From: Rossellomorea sp036867415
GTDB lineage: Bacteria > Bacillota > Bacilli > Bacillales > Bacillaceae_B
Assembly: GCF_036867415.1 (NCBI RefSeq)
Contig: NZ_JBAJHU010000007.1
Coordinates: 62,001-126,000, forward strand
Direction of reading: 5' to 3'
Length of the DNA stretch: 64,000 nucleotides
Every line of letters starts with the position of its first letter. The first letter of the stretch is position 1. Below are positions 24,851 through 32,834 of this stretch, piece after piece. Under the pieces are notes generated by a model that worked only from the letters and a program-made list of their open reading frames with translations, was not told the origin of the DNA and searched no databases. The position numbers and the translations under genes are program-made.

Positions 24851-26292
24851 ATAATCCCCTCCCTCTCATCAATCATTTCCTCACACAACTCATCTTTCAG
24901 TAAATGACCATCTTGAATCGTCCATATTCTGTTTGAAAAAGTACGGGCAATGTGTTGATCATGGGTCACCAGCAAAATGGCAGAACCTTGAAGCTGCAGT
25001 TCCTTCAGCATCTCGAGTAAACGGAACGTATTCGAAGCATCTTGTCCGAATGTAGGCTCATCCAGTAATATGATATCCTGACTCTTCATGATCGAAGCTG
25101 CCACACTCAGCCGCCTTTTTTGTCCCATGGATAATTGATAAGGATGCTGATGTTGATGATCGACGAGGTTAAACCGTTTTAACACTTCGTTGACTTTCAA
25201 GCTCACCGTTTCTCCGCTTATTTCTTTCCTCTTCAAGCTGTAAGCTACTTCTTCATAGACGGAATGAGTGACAAATTGAAACTCAGGATTCTGAAAAACG
25301 AACGTGCATCCTTCAGGCGTTTTCTTTCTGTCAATCCTCCTCCCGAAAAGTTCGTATCTTCCCGTCGTGTTGATAAATTGCATCAAACCATGAAGCAGGG
25401 TGGACTTTCCGGCACCATTTTTGCCAAGGATCGTGATCCATTCACCTTTCCTCACTGAAGCGTTATCAACGGTTATTTTGGGTCTTTTCTGCAGATATCC
25501 TTTAAATTCTTCGATTTCGAGAATCTTTTCACCATGTGACTCATCTTGTTGCGATGAACGTGAAGCAATGTACTCACGCCAAGCACCCGGATACCACACT
25601 CCGTGGTCCTTTAGAGTTTGTTTGTAGGATCGCAATATCTCTTCTTTTCGACCATCTGCAATGATTTCACCATACTTATCGAATAGGATGATCCGGTCTA
25701 CCAGATCCAGTACGTGATCTAACTTGTGCTCGACGATTACCACTGTTTTATCCGTACCGACAGCCTTGAGCGTTTCCCATATATCCATTGATCCATTCTC
25801 ATCCACCAATGCAGTCGGCTCATCAAGAAAAAGTACATCGGGTTCAAGAGCAAGAACAGCAGCAATGGCGAGTCTTTGTTTCATCCCTCCTGACAGCTGC
25901 TGTATGCTCGTATGTACTTCCTTCAGTTCTAACCCGACTTTCTTCAGCAGTTCCTGAATTCTTTCATTCATCTGTTCTCTGGGAACATTCAGGTTTTCAA
26001 GTACAAATGCAATCTCTTCATCCACATACGGCATACAGAACTGGGCATCAGGATCTTGAAAAACATATCCCCAGGAAGATGGCCGTGAAATGGAGGATAC
26101 TTTCATCGGAACTTCATATGCATTCGGTATCAGTCCCGCCATTACATTGAGCAGTGTAGACTTCCCGCACCCTGAAGGACCAAGCAGCAAAACCTTTTCA
26201 CCTTTATCGATCGAAAGTGAAAGATCCTTGAATATGAATTCCGATTCACCTGGAAATTTCAATCTCAGCTTATCAATCTTCATTCCATTCAC
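24847..26292 (-). CDS. ykoD: ECF transporter duplicated ATPase YkoD
   Basis: This 481-residue protein consists of two fused ABC ATPase domains. The first has GPSGCGKS near residue 37, LSGGMKQR and VLFLDEPTALVD. The second has GKNGAGKS near residue 295, LSMGQKRR and IILLDEPTFGQD. It energises the YkoE-YkoC thiamine/HMP importer. It overlaps both neighbours by four bases, so the three transport genes are tightly coupled. Confidence 0.93.
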   Translation of the reverse strand: MNGMKIDKLRLKFPGESEFIFKDLSLSIDKGEKVLLLGPSGCGKSTLLNVMAGLIPNAYEVPMKVSSISRPSSWGYVFQDPDAQFCMPYVDEEIAFVLENLNVPREQMNERIQELLKKVGLELKEVHTSIQQLSGGMKQRLAIAAVLALEPDVLFLDEPTALVDENGSMDIWETLKAVGTDKTVVIVEHKLDHVLDLVDRIILFDKYGEIIADGRKEEILRSYKQTLKDHGVWYPGAWREYIASRSSQQDESHGEKILEIEEFKGYLQKRPKITVDNASVRKGEWITILGKNGAGKSTLLHGLMQFINTTGRYELFGRRIDRKKTPEGCTFVFQNPEFQFVTHSVYEEVAYSLKRKEISGETVSLKVNEVLKRFNLVDHQHQHPYQLSMGQKRRLSVAASIMKSQDIILLDEPTFGQDASNTFRLLEMLKELQLQGSAILLVTHDQHIARTFSNRIWTIQDGHLLKDELCEEMIDEREGII

Positions 26293-26873
26293 ACCTGTCT
26301 ATCTAGAGCTTCATAGTCTTCTTGGGCTGCCGGTCTGACAAGGTTAGTCACTCCAGTCCGTTCCAACGCTTTCACCAGATAGAATGCCCCTGCTCCTGCA
26401 ATCAGTACTGAACCAAGTAATCTCGCGCCCAGAAACAGGAGCAGATTCCAAGTGGCGAGGTCGCCAATGTATCCTTTGAACATATCCATCATGATCGAAC
26501 CAAATGCAGACATAATGGCGGCAAGACTTACAATTGGGAGGCTGTATCGTTTGTATCTTGTCGCAAAGAATATCGCTTCCGCAAATAGTCCCTGCACAAT
26601 ACCAAACAGAAGGACCTCAAGCCCCCATTCCGAGCCCATCAGAAACTCTCCCGATGAAGCTGCGATCTCGGCCAGCAGCGCAGCACCAGGCTTGCGGATG
26701 ATCAGGAAAGCCACCGTAGCCGCCATAAACCACATACCGTAAATAAGCTGATCAGCATGAAGTCCGAACGGTTTCATCATGCTGTATACCGGACCCCAAA
26801 CCTTATAAATGACTCCAAACCCGATTGAAATGACGACAGTGACCAGAATGTCAGTCAGTTTTAACTTCATCAT
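26289..26873 (-). CDS. ykoE: ECF transporter substrate-binding protein YkoE
   Basis: This 194-residue membrane protein has five or six segments and the motifs KVWGPVYSMMKPFG, GMWFMAATVAFLIIRKPGAA and EFLMGSEWGLEVLLFGIVQG, which identify the YkoE family. It is the specificity subunit for hydroxymethylpyrimidine or thiamine. It directly follows tenA, whose product degrades or salvages thiamine, and the whole unit is TPP-riboswitch controlled. Confidence 0.92.
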   Translation of the reverse strand: MMKLKLTDILVTVVISIGFGVIYKVWGPVYSMMKPFGLHADQLIYGMWFMAATVAFLIIRKPGAALLAEIAASSGEFLMGSEWGLEVLLFGIVQGLFAEAIFFATRYKRYSLPIVSLAAIMSAFGSIMMDMFKGYIGDLATWNLLLFLGARLLGSVLIAGAGAFYLVKALERTGVTNLVRPAAQEDYEALDRQV

Positions 26874-27581
26874 TCATCTCACCGGCTTTCCTGTGATTTT
26901 TTTAAATAAATGATTCTCAAAAGGCCATTTTTCAAGGGAATATGCCATCTCCCAAAATTGAAGCTCATATATGCTGCTTAATGTAAAAAGCTCTTTCATC
27001 CTTGCCTTCTCATCGTCGCCTGCTTTCTCTGCGATCTCATCCAATCGATTAATTTGTTCTTTCACCAATTCCCCGAACCACTCTCCGCCGTAAGCGCTGA
27101 TCCATTCACGGTAAATCGGTTCATCCGGCGAACACAACTTCAAGTGCTCACCGACTTCATGGTAGAGCCAATAGCATGGTAAAATGGCTGCTATAATATC
27201 TCCGAATCCCCCGAATTGAGCTGCACGGTACATATGGGAGGTGTAGGCATAAGCGGTTGGAGACGGCTGAAACAGATCCTTTTCTTCTTCTGTGATACCG
27301 AGCCGGATTGAAAAGCTTTCATGCAGCGATAATTCGGCTTCATTCGTACCTTGTGCGTGGGCAGCCATTCTGGACGTCGTATGTAAGTCTGGTGCAACAG
27401 CTGCACCAAACGCCTGCATCCTCGAAAAATGCGATAAATAGTAGGCATCCTGGAGCACGTAATAACGAAATTTCTCGAGCGGGAGTGTACCGTCACCTAT
27501 CCCTTTAACAAACGGATGATTAAAGCTCGCTTCCCAAATTTCGTTCACATCTTCCCGCAACTTCTTTGAAAATGTCATCAT
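26874..27581 (-). CDS. tenA: Aminopyrimidine aminohydrolase TenA (thiaminase II)
   Basis: This helical protein of about 235 residues has KGIGDGTLPLEKFRYYVLQD, GTNEAELSLHE and LPCYWLYHEVGE; the cysteine is the catalytic one of TenA. It also has GEWFGELVKEQINRLDE. It hydrolyses formylaminopyrimidine to HMP for thiamine salvage. Two adjacent ATGs (27581, 27578) follow AAGGAG; the first is used here. A longer frame runs through the riboswitch terminator and is rejected. It is the first gene of the thiamine operon. Confidence 0.93.
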   Translation of the reverse strand: MMTFSKKLREDVNEIWEASFNHPFVKGIGDGTLPLEKFRYYVLQDAYYLSHFSRMQAFGAAVAPDLHTTSRMAAHAQGTNEAELSLHESFSIRLGITEEEKDLFQPSPTAYAYTSHMYRAAQFGGFGDIIAAILPCYWLYHEVGEHLKLCSPDEPIYREWISAYGGEWFGELVKEQINRLDEIAEKAGDDEKARMKELFTLSSIYELQFWEMAYSLEKWPFENHLFKKITGKPVR

Positions 27582-27621
27582 TTCTCTCTCCTTTTCCCGA
27601 CGACCCAACAACGGGGAATAG

Positions 27622-27666
27622 AAAAAGCCACTTTCCATTACGCAAATAGCGAACAGAAAGTGGCTT
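27622..27666 (-). terminator. TPP riboswitch terminator
   Basis: AAGCCACTTTC and its complement form an 11-bp stem followed by TTTTTC on the minus strand, between the aptamer and tenA. Confidence 0.88.
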
Positions 27667-27710
27667 GAAAAGGCAATACATGAAAAAGTGTATATGGTCT
27701 CTTCAAACAC

Positions 27711-27802
27711 CACTTCCCTACGCTGGTCCCAACCAGATCAGGTTCAAAGGGTCTTAAAGTTACACTTTAATCTCAGCCTTTTCAAAAGGCACCCCTAGTG
27801 GA
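27711..27802 (-). ncRNA. TPP (THI-box) riboswitch aptamer
   Basis: The minus strand shows CACTAGGGGTGCC, GGCTGAGATTAAAGTG, GACCCTTTGAACCTGATCTG and GGACCAGCGTAGGGAAGTGG, all conserved THI-box elements. It turns off the nine-gene thiamine operon when thiamine pyrophosphate is high. Confidence 0.96.
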
Positions 27803-27832
27803 TCGTCATTTATAATTTTTGATTTCGTTGTT

Positions 27833-27860
27833 ATCGTATCATGTAATTTTATCTTGTCAA
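27833..27860 (-). promoter_or_regulatory. Sigma-A promoter of the thiamine operon
   Basis: TTGACA and TACGAT on the minus strand are separated by 16 bases. The -35 box ends three bases before the desR stop region, so the promoter fills the short desR-riboswitch gap. Confidence 0.78.
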
Positions 27861-27863
27861 GCT

Positions 27864-28463
27864 TTATTTGAACCAGCCTTTTTCTTTTGAGTGAGTGATC
27901 GCTTCGATCCGATTCTTCACTTCAAGTTTGTCCAGAATCGTTGAAATATAGTTTCGGACAGTACCTGTTTTGAGCTGGAGTTCATCTGCGATTTCTTTTG
28001 TGTTTTTTCCATCTGCGACTAGTTCAAGAACTTCTTTTTCCCGATCTGTCAAAGGATTTTCTTCACTGTACATATCATCCATCAGTTCAGGGGCATAGAT
28101 TCTTTTCCCTTCCATCACAAGCCGGATTGAGCTTGCCAGCTCTTCACTCGGGCTGTCCTTTAACAAATAGCCTTTGACCCCCGCTTTTAAAGCCCGTTGA
28201 AAATAACCTGAACGCGCAAAGGTAGTAAGGATAATGACTTTGCATCCTTCCCCTTTCAATTCTTCAGCCGCCTCGAGACCTGTCTTCTCGGGCATTTCGA
28301 TATCCATTATACAAATATCGGGATGGAGACTGCGGACTAATGAGATGGCTTCTTCCCCATTACCTGCCTTTCCGACGACCTCCAGATCATCCTCTAAATC
28401 AAGCAGGGAGCCTAATGCTCCCAACATCATTCTTTGATCCTCTGCAATCACAATGCGAATCAC
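27864..28463 (-). CDS. desR: Response regulator DesR (NarL/LuxR type)
   Basis: This 199-residue regulator has the receiver residues IAEDQ, phospho-acceptor ICMDIEMPEKTG (Asp near residue 54) and the switch lysine LLKDSPSEEL. A LuxR-type HTH follows (NPLTDREKEVLELVADGKN). The sequence is very close to B. subtilis DesR in spacing and in conserved blocks. It activates the acyl-lipid desaturase gene des when membranes stiffen. It overlaps desK by four bases. No desaturase gene is present nearby, unlike in B. subtilis. Confidence 0.9.
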   Translation of the reverse strand: MIRIVIAEDQRMMLGALGSLLDLEDDLEVVGKAGNGEEAISLVRSLHPDICIMDIEMPEKTGLEAAEELKGEGCKVIILTTFARSGYFQRALKAGVKGYLLKDSPSEELASSIRLVMEGKRIYAPELMDDMYSEENPLTDREKEVLELVADGKNTKEIADELQLKTGTVRNYISTILDKLEVKNRIEAITHSKEKGWFK

Positions 28464-29608
28464 TTCATTCCCTCCCTGTCGATCTGTTTGATAACCTTAG
28501 GAACTCTCATGATCAAAGAGGTACCATGATCAGATATGATTTCAAGCGTCCCATTGACAAAATCAAGGCGTTCTTCCATGCCTCGCAGTCCGCTTCCTTT
28601 AGATAAATCTTGATCTTTCTGAACACCTATGCCATCATCCTTCACTTTGATTGTTAACTCGTTATCATGTTCCTCAACGGTAATCTCACATGTAGTGGCC
28701 CCGCTGTGCTTTACGACGTTTGTGACCGCTTCTTTTAAGCACATGCTTAATATGTTTTCAAGAAAGAGTGAGGTATCCGGTATATTGGACGTGTCATCTA
28801 TTATCAGTTCGATTTCTGCTGCTGCAAGAATTTGCTTGATCCTTACAATTTCGTCTTCTAAACGGATTCCCCTCATTTGGGAGACCATCGTCCGCACCTC
28901 TGACAATGCGGTTCTGGCAGTTTGCTGCACATCTTTCAACTCCGTTTTAGCTTGTTCCGGGTCTTTATAGACCAACTTTCTCGCCAAGTCACTTTTCAAC
29001 CCGATAAGAGACAGCTTTTGACCTAATGTATCATGCAAGTCACGTGCGATACGCTGTCTTTCTTCTTGTTTGACAAGTTCTGAGATTCTTTTATTCGCAT
29101 CTTCCAGCTTTTCTTCCAGCCAACCTTGTTTGTTCCGATTGTAAATATTAAATGGAAGCAGGATGACACTGATCCAAATGATCAAGATAAACGGTATTTG
29201 AGAAAGGAATAAATCTTCCTGCTCTACAAACTTATAATTGATCGAGGCGGTTGTGAGCACCAGGTGGATGATATACAGCGTCAAGAACGCAATCCGGTTT
29301 TTTATATTACCGTTGTAGTAAGCAATGTAAAAAGCGAAATAAATAAAATTAAACTGAATTGTCATCGTGATGGATATGGCGATTAAAATGGATGTCCATA
29401 AATAAACCGGCCACTCTCTGGAAAGGAAGGCAAGCCTCAAAAAGATGAAAAACAAAATGGTCAGCGTGATCCCTACAATAATTTCAATCGTTGATGAAGA
29501 TTGAAAGATAAAGTAAAAAGGGAGAATGCTGATGATACTCCATATATAAGGCGAAATGCCAGAGCTTTTTTGAATTTTAATGAATTTATTAGGCAATTGC
29601 ACGATCAA
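28460..29608 (-). CDS. desK: Membrane-fluidity sensor histidine kinase DesK
   Basis: The 382-residue kinase has four or five N-terminal membrane segments, then the HisKA_3 motif ERQRIARDLHDTLGQKLSL with the phospho-histidine near residue 195, and the ATPase boxes LKEAVTNVVKHS and GSGLRGMEERL. The N-terminus ISPYIWSIISILPFYFIF matches the DesK sensor region. It switches between kinase and phosphatase states with membrane thickness. It is co-transcribed with desR. Confidence 0.9.
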   Translation of the reverse strand: MIVQLPNKFIKIQKSSGISPYIWSIISILPFYFIFQSSSTIEIIVGITLTILFFIFLRLAFLSREWPVYLWTSILIAISITMTIQFNFIYFAFYIAYYNGNIKNRIAFLTLYIIHLVLTTASINYKFVEQEDLFLSQIPFILIIWISVILLPFNIYNRNKQGWLEEKLEDANKRISELVKQEERQRIARDLHDTLGQKLSLIGLKSDLARKLVYKDPEQAKTELKDVQQTARTALSEVRTMVSQMRGIRLEDEIVRIKQILAAAEIELIIDDTSNIPDTSLFLENILSMCLKEAVTNVVKHSGATTCEITVEEHDNELTIKVKDDGIGVQKDQDLSKGSGLRGMEERLDFVNGTLEIISDHGTSLIMRVPKVIKQIDREGMK

Positions 29609-29722
29609 ACCCTCTTTTTATGTAAAAAGTTTTGATATTTTATCAGTTACTAAACTTATGATAAAAAGCGTATACCGTACACTATCATGTCACAGTTTAC
29701 ACATTTTATTGAATTTATCCGA

Positions 29723-29920
29723 TTAGTACTTCCTGTTCTGGATGGCGATTTGTTTCAACATCAGTTCATGGGATTTTTTGATGATATCTGTCAAAACATC
29801 ACCCTTGTATATTCTGCCTATTTTCGTCTTTTCCTGATAATATTCTACAATTTCATCTAATTGCTGAGCTGTTTCTTTTTCAATCCTCACATTCAACTGA
29901 ATCCTATTGCCGGTACTCAT
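29723..29920 (-). CDS. Small ribbon-helix-helix-like DNA-binding protein
   Basis: A 65-residue protein starts MSTGNRIQLNVRIEKETAQQ. A short beta strand (IQLNVRIEK) is followed by two predicted helices (TAQQLDEIVEYYQEK and YKGDVLTDIIKKSHE), the plan of CopG/Arc/MetJ repressors. The exact family is not recognised. A tandem GCTAGC palindrome lies 28 bases upstream of its start and could be its own operator. It is monocistronic, between desK and a small unknown gene. Confidence 0.6.
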   Translation of the reverse strand: MSTGNRIQLNVRIEKETAQQLDEIVEYYQEKTKIGRIYKGDVLTDIIKKSHELMLKQIAIQNRKY

Positions 29921-29947
29921 ATACTGTTACACCCTCCAAGTTTCAAG

Positions 29948-29965
29948 TGCTAGCGCATGCTAGCA
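29948..29965. promoter_or_regulatory. Tandem palindrome TGCTAGC-GCA-TGCTAGCA
   Basis: Two copies of the self-complementary GCTAGC, ten bases apart centre to centre (one helical turn), form an 18-base inverted-repeat unit. It lies in the 5' leader or promoter region of the ribbon-helix-helix-like gene. This is the usual operator geometry for that fold. Confidence 0.5.
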
Positions 29966-30047
29966 TTATTCTATCTCGATTATATCACGCTCTATCAATA
30001 TGGTATATACCTTTAAGGACAAGAGTTTAGTTCAGAAATACAGACTT

Positions 30048-30077
30048 AAAAAGCATCCTGTCTATATGAGGATGCTT
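30048..30077 (-). terminator. Terminator after the 30086-30370 gene
   Basis: AAGCATCCT and its complement AGGATGCTT flank a nine-base loop, followed by TTTAAG on the minus strand. Confidence 0.75.
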
Positions 30078-30085
30078 ACAATGGC

Positions 30086-30370
30086 TTAGCTGATAATGTA
30101 TTCCTTACAATACTGCAGGATAAGGGATTCTTCATCCTCTTCCAATTCAAAATCAAGAATCGATTCCGTATTCCTTTCGATGATCTGATGCTGTACAACT
30201 CGTGAATCACTCTGATCCTGAACGTAAATTGCCTTAATATACAGTCCATTTTCCGAGTAAAGTTCATCCTCTTCAGGGACTTCTATCGAGAGCAGGACTT
30301 CATAGCGGTTTCCGCTCAAAATACCTGTGGGATCTTTAAGTTCTTCAACTGTATGACTAGTAATAATCAT
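30086..30370 (-). CDS. Conserved hypothetical protein (acidic, 94 aa)
   Basis: A 94-residue acidic protein contains TGILSGNRYEVLLSIEVPEE, ELYSENGLYIKAIY and an acidic tail (FELEEDEESLI). There is no signal peptide or membrane segment. It resembles small beta-rich proteins of unknown function in Bacillus; I do not recognise a defined role. AAAGGAAG lies 11 bases before the ATG, and a clear terminator follows, which supports real expression as a single gene. Confidence 0.7.
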   Translation of the reverse strand: MIITSHTVEELKDPTGILSGNRYEVLLSIEVPEEDELYSENGLYIKAIYVQDQSDSRVVQHQIIERNTESILDFELEEDEESLILQYCKEYIIS

Positions 30371-30530
30371 GTATCTGATAACTTCCTTTCGCTTTACCTA
30401 TCACTCAATTATACACAGGATCATACCAAATGAAAACTGCCATCGTCTTTCCCCATCTCTTCTTAATTAATGGGCAACTCCCCTGAAATTCGATATAATG
30501 TGGGGATAGAAAAGTTAAGGAGCGACTACA

Positions 30531-30839
30531 ATGAATAATAAAGAAATAGAAGACAAGATCATTTCCAACTACCAGAAAGATGAGAATATGATGATTCTCG
30601 TTTTTGCACAATGGTGTGTGAACAAGGACCTTGACCCTGCCGAAATCTATAAAAAGGCATACCCTCAACAAGGGACCAATCCAGCTCTTCAACAGGGAAT
30701 CGATTTGACCGTACCAAAAGAAGAATCAGAAGAAATCCCCGACTCCACCTTATTAGGGGTACTCTCCCTATTCGGCAATACGGACCTTGCGATTGTCGTA
30801 TCTGAAGCAATAAAGAAAGAAGCAAATAAAAAACGATGA
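30531..30839 (+). CDS. Conserved hypothetical protein (102 aa)
   Basis: The first plus-strand gene in the window. It encodes 102 residues with MILVFAQWCVNKDLDPAEIY, AYPQQGTNPALQQGID and LLGVLSLFGNTDLAIVVSEA. AAGGAG lies eight bases before the ATG, and a TATAAT box is at about 30496-30501. No membrane segment or known catalytic motif is visible. It appears to be a conserved Bacillus protein of unknown function. It converges with the 31292-31879 gene, with a long palindromic repeat between them. Confidence 0.75.
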   Translation: MNNKEIEDKIISNYQKDENMMILVFAQWCVNKDLDPAEIYKKAYPQQGTNPALQQGIDLTVPKEESEEIPDSTLLGVLSLFGNTDLAIVVSEAIKKEANKKR

Positions 30840-30850
30840 CCTGCCGGCAA

Positions 30851-31288
30851 AAGAGGCTGGGACAAAACAAAAAAACAACTGCCTAAAGGTGAACATTATC
30901 AGTGTTGACCCTGAATACCCCTAATGATCTCCGTGCAAGACTTCGCTTTCCGCGGGTAGCCCGTGAGCCTCCTTTAAATTCGAGAAGTAATTGTCCAGCT
31001 GCAGGGCTTAGAGGCACATGTCATAAGTCGAACCGGCCAAGAAGGCAAAGAGCGCCTTTCAGGCCAGTTCGTCTTATGCCACACGCCTCTGAGCAAAGCC
31101 CTTCCGCTTTTCTAATAAGCTACTTTTCCCGCAGGAGTCTTCGTCTTGCACTCCAATCAACCGCTCGAACAAGCTATATACTAAATAGACATTTGTACAA
31201 AGCTAATAAAAACCCGAACTTACTTGAACTTAGAGTTCAAATTAGTTCGGGTTTTATTCAGACTAAAACACTTTTGTCCCAGCCTCTT
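30851..31288. repeat. 438-bp nested-palindrome repeat (MITE-like), copy 1
   Basis: The element has 17-bp perfect terminal inverted repeats (AAGAGGCTGGGACAAAA at 30851-30867, complement at 31272-31288). Inside are further nested inverted pairs. GCAAGACTTCGCTTTCCGCG near 30940 matches the complement of a CCCGCAGGAGTCTTCGTCTT segment near 31127. A GGCTTAGAGGCACATG pair lies further in, and CATAAGTCGAACCGGCC with its counterpart forms the centre. It fills a convergent intergenic region and encodes no transposase. A second copy begins at 63845. Apparent ORFs inside are not credible genes. Confidence 0.85.
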
Positions 31289-31291
31289 CAC

Positions 31292-31879
31292 TTATTTTTT
31301 CTCTGTCACTTTTTCTATCATCCCAAATAGATACACATAAATAATCATAATGACATCCTTGAGAGTTAGATCCTCGCTGAATGATGGAATGTCATTGATG
31401 GCAATGTTCACATCCCACAAACCATCATCGCCGTTAAACAGAAGATTATACCCTTTATCACCCTGCAGCGTATGTTCAAGATAAATGTCCATCTCACTTC
31501 GGAATTTCTTTTGCAGCTTCAATCCGAACATTGCCTCGTAATGACCGAATACATCATCAATTTCAATCGAAAGTCCATCGATCCCGATCGTACCGAACCA
31601 TTCTGCATCGAGAAATAGAAATTCGTCTTTATGTGATTTCAAAAATGATAACGGATTTTCTAAAAAAGAGGCAGATTCCATTTTTACAGTTTCATCACTC
31701 TCTTTAATGCACCGCTCAATGACTACTTCCTCAAAACGGGATCGAATGTCTTCGTTCAATATTTCACCTTCCAGCAGACCGTGGGTCGATGCAAATTCCT
31801 GTTCAATATTGAAAAGTGCCACTCCGCCTTCCTCTTCATTTTTCTTCTTTATGAAATCTGATAACTTGCCTTTTATCAT
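31292..31879 (-). CDS. Conserved hypothetical protein (195 aa)
   Basis: ATG at 31879 (MIKGKLSDFIKKK) with GGAG eleven bases away. The product is acidic and soluble, with NEEEGGVALFNIEQEFA near the start, a FLFLDAEWFGTIGIDGLSIE segment and NLLFNGDDGLWDVNIAIND, ending in a hydrophobic IMIIYVYLFGMIEKV helix. I do not recognise the family. Database entries of similar proteins may carry aminotransferase-like labels, but no catalytic motif is visible. It follows exoA by 10 bp, so the two probably share a transcript. Confidence 0.7.
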   Translation of the reverse strand: MIKGKLSDFIKKKNEEEGGVALFNIEQEFASTHGLLEGEILNEDIRSRFEEVVIERCIKESDETVKMESASFLENPLSFLKSHKDEFLFLDAEWFGTIGIDGLSIEIDDVFGHYEAMFGLKLQKKFRSEMDIYLEHTLQGDKGYNLLFNGDDGLWDVNIAINDIPSFSEDLTLKDVIMIIYVYLFGMIEKVTEKK

Positions 31880-31889
31880 ATTAACACTC

Positions 31890-32654
31890 CTATTCTGCAT
31901 CCTTATCCAACTCCAAGTATACAGGACAATGATCACTGCCCAAAATGTTACAATGTATATCTGCTTCCTTGATAAGAGAAGCCAGCCGGCTGGAAAGAAT
32001 GAAGTAATCGATTCTCCAGCCGATATTTCTCTCCCGGACTTTACTCATATAAGACCACCACGTATAGGATTCATCTTTATCAGGGTATAAATACCTGAAA
32101 GAGTCAACAAAGCCTGAATCCAGAAAAAGAGTCATTTTTCCCCGCTCTTCGTCAGTAAATCCTGAATTCCCTCGATTGGAGCGATCATTTTTGAGATCGA
32201 TTCCTTTATGGGCTACATTTAAATCTCCACAAAGGATCACTGGTTTTGTTCGATCGAGCACTATGAGGAATGATCTAAGCTTATCCTCCCACTGAAGCCT
32301 TTCTCCGAGCCTGGATAAGTCCCTTTTTGAATTAGGAGTATACACATTGACGAGGAAAAAGTCAGCAAACTCCAAAGTGATGATCCTGCCCTCCTGCTCC
32401 CGTTCACTCTCGGTAAAGCCATATGTCACAGAAAGTGGCTTTATCCTGGTGAAAACGGCCGTTCCTGAATACCCTTTTCTTTCAGCGTAATTCCAGTACT
32501 GTTCATATTGTGGAAGATCCAGTTTAATCTGCCCTTCCTGAAGTTTTGATTCCTGAATACAAAATATATCTGCATTCACCTCATTAAAGTAATCAAGAAA
32601 ACCTTTTTTCACACAAGCCCGTATACCATTTACATTCCAAGAAATCAATTTCAT
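31890..32654 (-). CDS. exoA: Exodeoxyribonuclease III / AP endonuclease ExoA
   Basis: The 254-residue enzyme starts MKLISWNVNGIRACVKKGF and has FCIQESKLQ (metal Glu), NVYTPNS, LCGDLNVAHKGIDL, GRIxDEER-like loops and the C-terminal GSDHCPVYLEL (catalytic His). These are the exonuclease-phosphodiesterase residues. It incises abasic sites in base excision repair. The length matches B. subtilis ExoA. Confidence 0.94.
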   Translation of the reverse strand: MKLISWNVNGIRACVKKGFLDYFNEVNADIFCIQESKLQEGQIKLDLPQYEQYWNYAERKGYSGTAVFTRIKPLSVTYGFTESEREQEGRIITLEFADFFLVNVYTPNSKRDLSRLGERLQWEDKLRSFLIVLDRTKPVILCGDLNVAHKGIDLKNDRSNRGNSGFTDEERGKMTLFLDSGFVDSFRYLYPDKDESYTWWSYMSKVRERNIGWRIDYFILSSRLASLIKEADIHCNILGSDHCPVYLELDKDAE

Positions 32655-32734
32655 TATTATTCACGTATCTCCTTTTTCTATTAAAATTCCATTTAATATA
32701 GTAACATAACAGCGTCCCATTCTATTGTTTTCTT

Positions 32735-32766
32735 AGTATAATAGTCTATTTTAAATATATTATACT
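32735..32766. repeat. 9-bp inverted repeat upstream of exoA
   Basis: AGTATAATA and TATTATACT flank a 14-base spacer about 80-110 bases upstream of exoA. The arms contain TATAAT-like sequences on both strands. It may be an operator or merely paired -10 boxes. Confidence 0.4.
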
Positions 32767-32792
32767 GAGATAATAATGATGTTTTTTACATA

Positions 32793-32829
32793 TAAAAAGA
32801 CATGTAAGGACTCTCTCTTACATGTCTTT
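32793..32829 (-). terminator. Terminator of the DEAD-box helicase gene
   Basis: AAAGACATGTAAG and its exact complement form a 13-bp stem with an eight-base loop, followed by TTTTTATA on the minus strand. Confidence 0.9.
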
Positions 32830-32834
32830 CCTGT

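Noticed and set aside
30902..31330. A 142-codon open frame on the plus strand inside the repeat
   Set aside because: It lies within the nested palindrome, has no ribosome binding site, a biased composition and an overlap with the 3' end of the convergent gene. It is an artefact of the repeat.
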